Shown: positions 1 to 10,200 of the stretch, one piece after another
How positions within the stretch are numbered: the stretch's first letter is position 1
How the letters are laid out: each line of letters opens with the position of its first letter
NCBI GenBank assembly: GCA_014706295.1
Contig: JACSVZ010000013.1
Coordinates: forward strand, 1,081,231 to 1,145,230
Length of the DNA: 64,000 nucleotides
Source: Lycocorax pyrrhopterus obiensis
Lineage: Eukaryota > Chordata > Aves > Passeriformes > Paradisaeidae
Direction of reading: 5' to 3'
The notes under the pieces: model-generated
Seen by the model: the letters and a program-made list of their open reading frames with translations, nothing else
Told to the model about the DNA's origin: nothing
Databases searched by the model: none
Program-made: the position numbers and the translations under genes

Positions 1-640
1 CCCCAGAGCTGTTTTTCCTGGATTAATGCTGCTACCAGGCTCATGATAGACTTCATTTAGGGAGCTTAAGGATGCACAGTTCTTCCATTCAACTGTATTT
101 TGCACATTTAAACACTTTCTTAGAGCAGTCAAGAGAAAAAATGCTGCAAAACAAATTTCTTGTGCAGTTCTAACACACACACTTGGCTGAGAGTTATTTT
201 CTAACTTCCATTTTGTCAGCAGGAAGAACCTGCTCTGTGCAGAGGATGTGCTGCACATCTGGGAGAGGCTGCTACAGAAATTCCAGCACCCTGCAGCATC
301 ATGGAATTTTGGATGGAGATGGAAACTCTGCCCTGCTTGCCCAAGAGGGGTTGAAAGGGCTGTTCAATGTGTCCTGCATTTCATCCTTGCAGGACACTGG
401 CAGCATCCCAGGCAGCCACATCTCAGCTCATTATACACTAACCCAGCTAAACTCCTGCTTCTATTAATAGCTGCTCCAACATCTGGGAGCCAGCACAGCA
501 CTGGGAATCCTGGATGCTGCCAGGCTCTGGTAGGGATGGAAATAACCTTCCTGAGGAGCACGTTTGAGAGGGAGCCGCACCGTGTGCTCAGGAAATGCAA
601 ATTATGTGATCCATGGGGAAATACTTTCATAGCATCATGG

Positions 641-1130
641 AATCACAGGCTGGAAAAGCCCTCCAGGATCACCGAGCCCAAGCTGTTCCCAATCCCCACC
701 TCGTCCCCAGCCCAGAGCTCTGAGTGCCACCTCCAGCCCTTCCTTGCACACCTCCAGGGATGGGCACTCCAAACCTCCCTGGGCAGCCCCTGCCAAGGCC
801 TCACCACCCTTTCCATGCAGAAATTCCTGCTGATGGCCACCCTGAGCCTCCCCTGGCCCAGCCTGAGGCCGTTCCCTCTCCTCCTGTCCCTGTTCCCTGG
901 GAACAGAGCCCGACCCCCCCCGGCTGCCCCCTCCTGTCAGGGAGTTGTGCAGAGCCACAAGGTCCCCCCTGAGCCTCCTTTGCTCCAGGCTGAGCCCCTT
1001 TCCCAGCTCCGTTCCCTTCCTTGGACACGCTCCAGCCCCTCAGGGTCTTTGTTGGAGGGAGGGGCCCAGAACTGAACCAAGGATTTGAGGTGAGGCCTCA
1101 CCAGTGCCCAGGACAGCTACAGCCCCCTGT
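641..1130 (-). mobile_element. CR1 LINE 3' fragment
   Basis: The CR1 3' end lies at the left (ATCATGGAATCACAGGCTGG, then 'ccctccaggatcaccgag'). The copy runs right to the 'gaggcctcaccagtgcc' block typical of more 5' CR1 sequence. It is a long, diverged, GC-rich copy that creates spurious open frames on both strands. Confidence 0.75.
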
Positions 1131-3055
1131 CCCAAGAAATCAGTGCTCCAGCAGCTCCTGGAATCCTGCCTGTGCACATCCAGGCAGGCAAACAAGGCCT
1201 GCTGGCACAAAAACACACCTCAAACACAGCACCTGTCCCCACACACGTGTGGCCTTTCACCTCTGCTGAGGCACCTGCACACCTACAGGAAGCCAGGGCT
1301 GTTTTCCAGCTGTTTTCCAGCAGTAATTCAGCAAGAGGATTTGTCTGTTCCAGGATTTAAGCTCTTAAATGCATGTTATAATAAAACTGTAAGTCATCTA
1401 CTAGGTGTAGCTACAGGCTTCTCCCAGGAAACTCATTGTTTGGGAATAATGACACCGGCCTTCCTCTGGGCAGTGATTTGGAGGTTAATTTAGGGAGCTA
1501 GGCAGGCACTCAATTAACACTCAATTGCTTTTAGCAGAACAGCAGGAGTCTCCCATTCCACAAGATTTGGCTTTCCTGCACTGAACCAACGCTAAAACAG
1601 GCCTGGATTATTAACAATAAGTTCTCTCTCCCTTCTGTCCAATCCTTATCACATCCCAGGATTCCTCTGGTTTATTTCTGAGCAAATTCTCAGCTGGAGT
1701 GTCCCCCAAATAATTCCCAGTTCCAGTGTGTAAACAAGTGACAGATGGAATCAGGCAGGAAGAAAACAATAACAAGGAAATGTTACTCAGGCCTTTGGAA
1801 TGTCAAGCCACCAAGAGGTTTGTTGTGGGGTTTTTCTGAATAGTTCAAGTAAAAACTTGGAGGAAGATGATGAGTCAGAGATCCCCAAAGTGTCCCAACT
1901 CTAAACAGAGCTCGAAAAGCAGAGAGGTATTAATTGGAGATTGATATAGGATATATATGGATTAAAAAAGGATGGAATCAATGTTTGTGATACACACTGA
2001 GGGTGACAGTGCAGCAAAGAGGGATCAGGAAGTGCCTTCAAGTAAAGATCTGGAGTTGCTGCTGCTGAGTTCCTCGAAGCGGAACTGGAGGAGGAACAGG
2101 GAGAAGCAGCAGCAGGAATAGAGCGAGTGGGAAAAATCCTCCCCAAGTCTGCTGCTTTCATTCTAGCAGGATTTGCTGGAATGAAGCTGGCAGGATAAAC
2201 AGATCTGTAGCTGGATTTGGAACACTGCCCTTAGGAAAGCACTGTGCCAGTTGTAGGGAACGCTCCTGCCCATCCTGGCTGGGAGCTGGGCCCTGTGTTA
2301 CTCTGCATCCCTCAGCTGCATTCCAGTGCCCAATGCCACCACAGACACAGCTGGAATTCCCAACTCCATCACTCCGCCGTCGTGCCAGTCCCAGACACCC
2401 TCTATCTTCATGTTCCTTTTGAATCCACAGACCACAATTAAGCCCAGCCAATCTCCTTATCAGAAACACAACACAAGTGTCCCCTTTATCACAACTTGTC
2501 AGACACCACACACGTGGAACTTAGAATTCTCCAGCAGAAACTGATCATGTTACTCTTTAAACAGGTATTAAAAATAGAGATTAAAATTAACCATGAAGGT
2601 CAAGCTGATCCCTCAGGCTAATTTATTTGTTAACAGTATAAAGTATTCCCCAAATTAAAGTGTTTTTAGAAGGCCTGGCAAGACATTCAATATTTACAAA
2701 TTTCAGAGCAGCACAAGGATCAGATTCCACCTCTGCCACTGACACTGCTGTGGACAGAGCATTTGCAGAGGGGCAACTGTGAACAACGCTCTCAAAATCC
2801 AGAACCAGAGCATTTAAAAAGAAAGAGGAAAAAAAAGGTTTGGTTTTTCTAGCCTGAGGAAATATCAAAGACTGCTCTGCCAACAGCCACAGGAACTGCT
2901 CATCATCCCCCAAAGCAAAGAGGTGACAGCACAGACACCTTAAAAAGAACGAATCTTTTACATGCAGTGGGATCGTGGACACAGAGCAACACCTGGGCAG
3001 AGGCAGCTCTGCCACGACAGTGCCAGTACTGGAGCCAACACTGCTCATTCATATT

Positions 3056-3350
3056 ACAAAAATCATGGAATTACGGAATGGTTTGGGTTGGAATGAACCT
3101 TATATCCCATCCAGTGCCACCCCTGCCATGGCAGGGACACCTTCCACTGTCCCAGGCTGCTCCAAGCCCCAATGTCCAGCCTGGCCTGGGGCACTGCCAG
3201 GGATCCAGGGGCAGCCACAGCTGCTCTGGGCACCCTGTGCCAGGGCCTCCCCACCCTCCCAGGGAACAATTCCTTCCCAATATCCCATCCAGCCCTGTCT
3301 TCTGTCAGTAGAAGCCATCCCCCCGTCCAGTCACTCCATCCCTTGTCCAA
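3056..3350 (-). mobile_element. CR1 LINE 3' fragment
   Basis: It starts with the reverse complement of the CR1 tail ('ggaatggtttgggttgg'). The conserved 'gcagggacaccttccactgt' and 'agggatccaggggcagcca' blocks follow, and it ends with 'ccttgtccaaagtccttcct'. Confidence 0.9.
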
Positions 3351-3419
3351 AGTCCTTCCTAAAGGGGATTCGCACACCCTTACGAAACTCCCTTGTAAAA
3401 CTCCCACGAATTCCCTATT

Positions 3420-4020
3420 TCCCAGTTCCGCATTCGCACCTCCCGCCCCGGCGGGACGCGGTCCCGAGCCCCGGATCCCCCGGTGTGTCCCGCTCACCGT
3501 GACTGTCCTTCTGGGCGATGCCCTGGGTGCGGATGAGCGCCGAGAGCCGCCGCACGTCCCCCTTGAACACGCACTCGTGCACGGGGAAGGGGCCGCGCTC
3601 GGGCCCGGCGGGGGCGGCCCGGGCCGGCGGGCGGTGCCGGTGCGCGCCGGGCCCGCGGTGCCCCCCGGCCCGCCCGCCCTTCCCGCCCGTGAAGGCGCCC
3701 CCGGGCGCCGCGGCCGCCTCGTCCTCGCCGGCCGCCAGCAGGTCCCCGTCCTCCTTGCTGGGCTTGTGGTCCCTGCGCAGCGAGCGGAGCTTCTCGCCGG
3801 TCATGGCCGGCGGGAGCGCCCGGAGCGCTCGGAGCCCGCGGGGCCGGTCCCGCCCGGAGCCCCCGGAGCGGCCGCAGCTCCGCCCGCGCCTCACGGGCCT
3901 CGGCTCCGCGCCGCCATCTTGCGCCACCGCTCTCGCGAGACTGCGCAGCACCGCGAGGGCGCGCGGGCGGAGCCACAGAGTGACCGGGAGGGGCGGGGCG
4001 GGATCCGCCCCAACGGGCAC
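3420..4020. promoter_or_regulatory. CpG-rich promoter region of ANKRD13C
   Basis: Dense CpG and GC content surrounds the first ANKRD13C exon. Upstream of the ATG on the minus strand there are GC boxes (for example near 3990-4005) and no clear TATA box. This fits a housekeeping-type CpG-island promoter. The transcription start cannot be placed exactly. A minisatellite begins immediately upstream. Confidence 0.7.
3498..3804 (-). CDS. ANKRD13C: ANKRD13C, first coding exon only (gene continues beyond the left edge)
   Basis: The exon reads from an ATG at 3804-3802 to a GTGAG donor directly below 3498 and encodes about 102 residues. It opens MTGEKLRSLRRDHKPSKE and ends with a segment containing VHECVFKGDVRRLSALIRT, the start of the first ankyrin repeat. 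Both match ANKRD13C as I remember it. The family protein is an ER-associated ankyrin-repeat chaperone-like factor acting on GPCR biogenesis (known for the family, not visible here). Between the two conserved blocks lies a Gly/Ala/Pro-rich low-complexity stretch that differs from the human protein. The exon ends in phase 1. Later exons should lie at lower coordinates, but none is recognisable in 1-3497, so intron 1 must exceed 3.4 kb. It is divergent from CTH, whose ATG is about 3.4 kb away. Confidence 0.9.
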
Positions 4021-4800
4021 TGCCTGAGGGGCGTGATCGGGGCGGGGATCGATCGCAACAACCGCACCGTGAGGGACAGGATCGGTCCCAACGGGCACGG
4101 CGTGAGCGGCAGGATCGGGGACCGATCCCAACCGCCACATCCCGAGGGACAGGATCAGTCCCAACGGGCACATCGTGAGGGACAGGATCGGTCCCAATGG
4201 GCACATCGTGAGGGGCAGGATCGGGGATCGGGGATCGATCCAAACAACCACATCCTGAGGAACAGGATCGGTCCAAACGGGCACATCGTGAGGGGCAGGA
4301 TCGGGGATCGGGGATCGATCCAAACAACCACACCGTGAGGGACAGGATTGGTCCCAACGGGCACATCCTGAGGGGCAGGATCGGGGATCGGGGATCGATC
4401 CAAACAACCACACCGTGAGGGACAGGATCGGGATCAATCCAAACAACCACATCCTGAGGGACAGGATCGGTCCCAACGGGCGCATCCTGAGGGGCGGGAT
4501 CGGTGATCGATCCCAACCGCCACATCCTGAGGAACAGGATCGGTCCCATCGGGCACATCCTGAGGGGAGGGATCGGGGATCGATCGCAGCAACCACATCC
4601 CGAGGGACAGGATCGGTCCCATCGGGCACATCCTGAGGGGAGGGACCGGGGATCGGGGATCGATCCACACAACCACATCCTGAGGGGCGAGATCGGGGAT
4701 CACACACCGATCCCAACGGGCACATCTTGAGGGACGGGATCAGTCCCAAAGGGTACCTCCTGAGGGATGGGATCGGGCACCAATCCCAACGGGCACATCC
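4020..4800. repeat. GC-rich minisatellite upstream of ANKRD13C
   Basis: About 780 bases are built of imperfect tandem units of roughly 30-50 bases. Each unit mixes 'ctgaggggcaggatcgg', 'gggatcgatccaaacaacca' and 'tcccaacgggcacat'. Unit length varies, giving higher-order alternation. All frames stay largely open through it, which produces long artificial open frames on the minus strand that run into ANKRD13C. No coding function is inferred. Confidence 0.9.
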
Positions 4801-4812
4801 TGAGGCACCGGG

Positions 4813-4885
4813 ACAGGGAGAGTCCACAACTCCCTGGGCAGCCGTTCCAGTGCTTTTCCACCCTCCACGGAAAGTTCTTCGGGGA
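4813..4885 (-). mobile_element. Short CR1 fragment
   Basis: The text 'tccctgggcagccgttccag' followed by 'tttccaccctccacgg' and 'gttcttc' matches the internal CR1 3' region in antisense. It abuts the minisatellite. The tail end is missing. Confidence 0.55.
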
Positions 4886-4904
4886 ATGATGGGACCTGGA
4901 CAAG

Positions 4905-5253
4905 TCTTCCTCAAAAACATATGCAGGGGAAAGGGAAGAACGGGACAGTCCCCCTGTCGTGGTGCAAGCCCTTGTAGGTGCATTGCCAGCTCAGAAAGGA
5001 CCTGTTTGGGTCCCAGCTTCCCAACTTCCCACGGCACTTCCCGCTCCTGGGCCAGTTCTGCAAGTTTCTGCTGCCAGTATGGAATGAATAATTGCAAAAA
5101 TGATGATGTCCCAAATTCCTGGTAAATTGGATTTTTTACTAATTCTTCCAGGGAAAACAACCCCCAAGTTGCCAGGAAGACCAGACCTGCTGTGATAACA
5201 GAACTGCCTTCCTGGCGACCTTGTCTTTCCCCAGTTTGCATCATCTCCCTCAT
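4905..5253 (-). other. Unexplained protein-like open frame between ANKRD13C and CTH
   Basis: A minus-strand frame opens at an ATG at 5253, with an in-frame stop shortly upstream. For about 80-115 residues its composition resembles a real protein: a hydrophobic segment near residues 20-33 (SVITAGLVFLATWGLFSL), then a charged, amphipathic part containing PYWQQKLAELAQEREVPW. The frame then runs into a CR1 fragment and the minisatellite without a stop, so the 3' end is undefined. I do not recognise the family. It may be a small unannotated gene, an exon, a decayed retrocopy, or chance. Confidence 0.25.
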
Positions 5254-6126
5254 CCCAAGTGGCCAAGAAGAATTCTAGGCAGATTTAGGAATTCTGTGCC
5301 TGTTGTCCCCAGCTGCTTCCCACACAGGTTTTTACAGTCCTAACACAGAATTTTAAGTAATTCTAGGAAAGAAACCCCACGGATTTTTTTTTTGCTCTAT
5401 ACTCCAGTGGTCTTTCCAATGAGATTTTTCTGTCTCTCCTTGTTTTTTGAGAAAAGTTGAACCCATTTGCAGGCAGAATGTGAGAGGCTGGCACTGTCAG
5501 CAGTTCTGATGTCTGCTGTCTGTTCTCCCGTGCTGGAAACACACACGGAGCACAGCTGGTCTTGTGGAATGGATGGATTGGCTCAGGTTTTAGCTGATGT
5601 TGGAAGCCTCACGCTGCATTTTTAATTACTGGAGGCATGAAGTCACTGTTTACCAGCTTATTATGGACTCCCTTATTCACTCCGCAAATGGAACCAAGGC
5701 ATTACTCATGGGAAGGGCTCTGGGAAAACTGGTGTTTGTAGGCAATCCCAACTGTGAGATTATTGTACACTTGAAAATTCTTGAGAATGGGGTTTTTTGT
5801 CTGTCTAACTTTCCTACAGGGAGCAGATTTGTCACCACGGGATGGAATTCCTCCCTCCTAAATCCCAGGCTCCTGCTTGTGTGCTGGGACTGGGGCGTGG
5901 CCCTGCACACACCCCAGGGTTTGTTCTGCTTAGATCCAGCTTTGCTCAGATTTTATCCACATTTTTGTTGCAAAGAAAATGTTTCCTTAAAAAATCTGAT
6001 ATAAAAGTCATTCATATGTGGCCTTCAGCACATATGTGCTCTTTGTCCTCAGATGCCAAAGTGCTGTTCCACAGACGTCAGTCCCTGTGGGACAACCTTG
6101 GCGGGGAGACCCAGTGAATTAATTTT
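5254..6126. other. Intergenic, nothing recognised
   Basis: Unique sequence of mixed composition between ANKRD13C and CTH. It has a T-run near 5385 and no supported gene, RNA or known repeat that I can see. Confidence 0.5.
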
Positions 6127-6900
6127 TAATCACAGAATCCCAGGGTGGGTCAGGCTGGAAGGGACCACAGTGGCTCCTCTGGTGCCACCTCCCTGCTCCA
6201 GCAGGGCCATCCCAGAGCACAGGGCACAGGATTGTGTCCCATGGCTCTGGAATATCCCCAGGGAGGAGACTCCACAGCCTCTCTGGTCTCTGTTCAGGGC
6301 TGGGCACTGCCCAGGGCAGGAATTCTGCCTCCTGTGCAGGGGAATTTCTGGGCTCAGTCCCTGCCCGTGGCTCTGGTGCCACTGCTGGGCCCCGGAGCAG
6401 AGCCTGGGCCCTGCCCTGAGCCCTCCCTGCAGCCAGGGACAGCCAGGGCTGAGGGCCCCTCTCAGCTGGGGCTCCTCTGAGGCTGAGCAGCCCCGGCTCC
6501 CTCAGCCTTTCCTGGGCACGGGGATGCTCCAGGCCCTTCCTCAGCTCCACAGCCTCCGCCGGCCCCGCTCCGGGAGCTCCCTGTCCCTGCTGTGCTGAGG
6601 AGAGCAGGGCTGGACACAGAGCTCCAGAGGTGCCCCCAGGGCTGGGCAGAGGGGCAGGATCCCTCCCTGACCTGCTGGGAATGCTCTTCCCAATGCACGC
6701 CAGGATCCCACTGGACACTGCTGGCTCAGGGACAGCTCGCTGTCCCCCAGGATCCCATTGGACACTGCTGGCTCAGGGACAGCTCGCTGTCCCCCAGCAC
6801 CCCCGGCTCCTTCCCCCACAGCTGCTCCAGCAGGTCCCCCCCAGCCTGTGCCGTGCCTGGGGTTATTCCCAGGTGCTGAGGTACTCCCGGCAGCGCTGCC
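6127..6900 (-). mobile_element. Long CR1 LINE 3' fragment upstream of CTH
   Basis: Its left end is the inverted CR1 tail ('tcacagaatcccagggtggg'). The copy reaches right through 'ggggatgctccaggcccttc' to 'ggggttattcccaggtgctg', about 770 bases, one of the longest copies in the window. It is very GC-rich and contains a 47-bp tandem duplication. Confidence 0.8.
6704..6797. repeat. 47-bp tandem duplication inside CR1
   Basis: Two head-to-tail copies of 47 bases (6704-6750 and 6751-6797) differ at a single position (cac versus cat). The near identity implies a recent duplication within the CR1 copy. Confidence 0.9.
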
Positions 6901-6989
6901 GGGCAGTCAGCACACTGCTGCCCTGTGGATCAGCCGCGCGCTGCCCGATTATTCCCGGTTATTCCCAGGGAAAGGCGCTCCCGGATCCA

Positions 6990-7206
6990 GCGAAGGCTCC
7001 CCGGCAGCGGCCCCACAGCGCGCGGCGCGCGGGCGCCCCCCAGCGGGCGGGCTCTGCCTGTGCGGGGCGGGCCCCGCCCCACCGGCAGCCAATGGGAGGG
7101 CGCGGAGGCCCCACCCCACCGGCGCCACAGCCAATGAGGAGGCGCGGGGGCCCCGCCCAGCCGAGTCCCCTGCAGCGCTGAGGGCCGGTCACGCAGAGCC
7201 GCGGCC
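6990..7206 (+). promoter_or_regulatory. CTH promoter: CpG island, two CCAAT boxes, GC boxes
   Basis: Upstream of the CTH ATG lie two CCAAT boxes (7089-7093 and 7131-7135) and GC boxes (7063-7080 and about 7150-7158). They occur in two similar cassettes of the form CCAAT, then GAGG, then GCGC, then CCC. No TATA box is visible. This suggests a TATA-less CpG-island promoter using NF-Y and Sp-family factors (inference). Confidence 0.75.
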
Positions 7207-10200
7207 ATGGCAGGCAAGGGGACGCAGGGGTTTCTGCCGCCCTTCGAGCACTTCGCCACCAGCGCCATCCACGCCGGCCAGGAGCCCGAGCAGTGGCGCT
7301 CCGGGGCCGTGGTGCCGCCCATCTCACTCTCCACCACCTTCAAGCAGCGGGCGCCCGGCGAGCACGCGGTGAGTGCGGCCGCCACCGGGGCACCGAGCCC
7401 CCCACGGGGCGCTGAGTCACCCACGGGGACACCGATCCCCCCTTCGGCCCCTGCGTGGCCCGGCCGGGGATCCGGGAGGCGGCAGGTCCTGGGAAGGGGA
7501 GGGAGCTCCCGGTGCGAGTGTTTCCCCACGTGGCAGCTCCTGGGTAAACGCGAGCATCTCGTTCCGCTGGGAGCGGGGCTTTCGCCCAGGGAGGCTGTGG
7601 AGTCTCCTCCCTGGGGACATTCCAGAGCCGCCTGCACGCGGTCCCGTGCCCTGTGCTCTGGGATGGCCCTGCTGAGCAGGGATGGGACCGGAGGAGCCGC
7701 TGTGGTCCCTTCCAGCCTGACCCAGCCTGGGATTCTGTGTTCCCGCAGCGGACGGGGATCGGGAGAGGTTGGGTTGATTCCTGTGTGAAAGGCGGGGGAA
7801 GGGGAGCAGGGAGTAGCCAGAGCCCCCGGGCTCGCAGGGAGCTGCTCCAGGGCTGCCCGGAGCTGGGGATGTGGGAGGCTCTCCCTGCCCTGCCCCTGCC
7901 GCAGGGCCCGGGCAGAGTCCCTGTTCCACTACACACACTTTGTGTAAGAGCCTCCTCCAGTTTTCCTTCCAAACCGAGGGAATATTTCATAAGGATTTTG
8001 TGGATGCCCTGTAGAAAGTGCCAGAAAGGTTTGCAATGAACTATGCTGAAGTTTCTGACAGGACATGGCACAAAGCTGCCACTCCTAGATCAGCACCTGC
8101 TCCAAACCCGCGCCGTGCTGGTCCGCAGGAGGAATTGCCTTGTGATCCCTCATTCCACACAGAACCCCAGCTGTGCTGAGGAGGCCCTCAGGAGGAGTCA
8201 CGCTGCTGTATCCGCATCCTGATGACAGGATCCATGCTCTTGCTGGGAGCTCTGCCAGAGCGATCTGCAGGATTCCTGACTATGAGGAAGTTGTCCTTAA
8301 AGAGAAATCCTAAAAGCAGGCAAATCCCAGGGTGCTCAGCAGGTTCTCTGGGTAACAATTGCATGAGTGGTGTTTTCCTTATTAAATTTCCCCAGACTTT
8401 GCATAAAAGCTGTCGCACTGAGAAACGTGTGGGTCCTCAAGAACTGATGAGAGAAGTTGTCCAGTGCCCTGTGGGTGTGATGGAGATGGACACATCTTTT
8501 TCTGGAGAATTCCTTCCAGAGAGGCTGTGGAGTCTCCCTCACTGGAGATATCTGGAACTGTCTGGACATGATCCCATGCCCTGAGCTCTGGAATGGCCCT
8601 GCTGAGCAGGGAGTGGGACCAGGGGACCCTCATGGTCCCTTCCAGCCTGACCCAGCCTGGCATTCTGAGGATGGTTGGACTGTGCAGCCCAAGCCCTTTT
8701 CTCCCACAGTGCCCACAGATGGATTTCTAGGGAAAAGCAGGAGAATGTGGCTCCTTGCCCCAGTGCACTCCAACCCCTTTCTCCAGTGGGGATGCCCAGC
8801 TGGATGTGCCAGGACACCCTCCTGCTGCTCTGGGAGGAGCTGGATGCCCTCAGCCAGGGCTCTTTAGAGAACCGAGAACTGCTGTTATCCCAGACTTTCC
8901 CAGTGCTCTCTCTGATGCTTTTTCTTATTCCCATACCAGGGTTATGAATACAGCAGGTCTGGGAACCCCACCCGGGATTGCCTGGAGAAGGCTGTGGCCG
9001 CCCTCGATGGAGCCAAATACTGTGAGCACCTCATGGGTTGGACAGGGCTTGGAGCAGCCTGGGACAGTGGGAGGTGGCACTGGGTGGGCTTTGGGGTCCC
9101 TCCATCCCAAACCATTCCATGATTCCGTGACCACGGCTCTGGCTGTTGGCTGTGGGCAAGAACAGCTCCGTGCTGGAGAAGAGCCCAACGCTTCTCATTC
9201 AGGAAAGTGACAGGACAGGTTCTTTTCAGAGGCAAAGTGAGGAAGGCCAAGGCAAGTCTGACTTGTTGTGTCACATCAAACATGGCCCATCTGCCACTGA
9301 CTCCTTTCTCTTCCAGGCTTGGCTTATTCCTCTGGCTTAGGAGCTCTTCTGAACATCTGTCACCTGCTGAAGACAGGGGACACGATTATCTGCGTAGATG
9401 ATGTCTATGGAGGTGGGTACAGCACCCTGTGGCTTCAGTCTTCATTGTGCAAGGGGTTAAACCTGTCTGTGGTTCTCAGGAACTCTGAATTTCCCACGTA
9501 GGACCTCACTGTTCTTTGAAGCCTTTTCACTTTGTGAGGACACAGATCCCCCCTGTCTCATCTGGATGTTGAAATAATCTGTTGGCACAACTTGGAGGTT
9601 TAGAAATACATAACAAGGAATCCATGTTTGAATGAGGGGAAATGGCAACACCTTTGTCTTGGCCAGGTTGGTTTGCAGAGCAGGACCCTCTGCAGCCCAA
9701 GGCAGCAGCACTTCCCAGTGTCTGGTGTTTCTCCCACCCCTTCCCGAGGTTTGGCCCTTTCCCAACCAGCATTTTGTCTGGACTGTTGCAAACAACGATT
9801 CCATCATTTCCTCCAGAAGCACAACTTCCCTCTGTTGTCCCCATGTCCTCTGAACACTCCAGTGCTGCCCCAACCCACTCTTTGGTGTTGATCTTGCACT
9901 GTTTTTATCAATCCCCTCTTCCAAACAACTCCCCAGTGGCAGAGTGCATCCAGCGCTGCCAGAGTCCTTCAGCAGGCTGGGGTCACTCCAGTTCCCAGGG
10001 ACATTCCCCTGCTTCTTAAAGCCTCAGCCTGGGCTGGTTTCTGCAGGAATGAATTTCATTGTTTCTCCTCTGGTTTGGTTTGTTATAAAGAAAGGGTTCC
10101 TTGCAAAGGAACCACCCAAACATCACTCAGATGTTTCCTTCAGCTCACAGACTCCACCTCCATGTTCCATCCCTTCATGCGTGGATGGAGCACTGAGTCC

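Larger units (their letters stand above)
1..3497 (-). other. Part of ANKRD13C intron 1, no exon seen
   Basis: This stretch lies downstream of the first ANKRD13C exon on the minus strand. It holds two CR1 fragments (about 641-1130 and 3056-3350), otherwise AT-rich unique sequence, and no exon-like segment with paired splice sites that I can recognise. Short open frames inside it are broken or coincide with the CR1 copies. Confidence 0.75.

Noticed and set aside
3415..5253. A 612-codon minus-strand open frame joining the region near 5.2 kb to ANKRD13C exon 1
   Set aside because: Most of it is minisatellite translation, with other frames equally open. The ANKRD13C ATG has its own family-matching start. 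Only the first 80-115 codons were kept, as a separate weak candidate.
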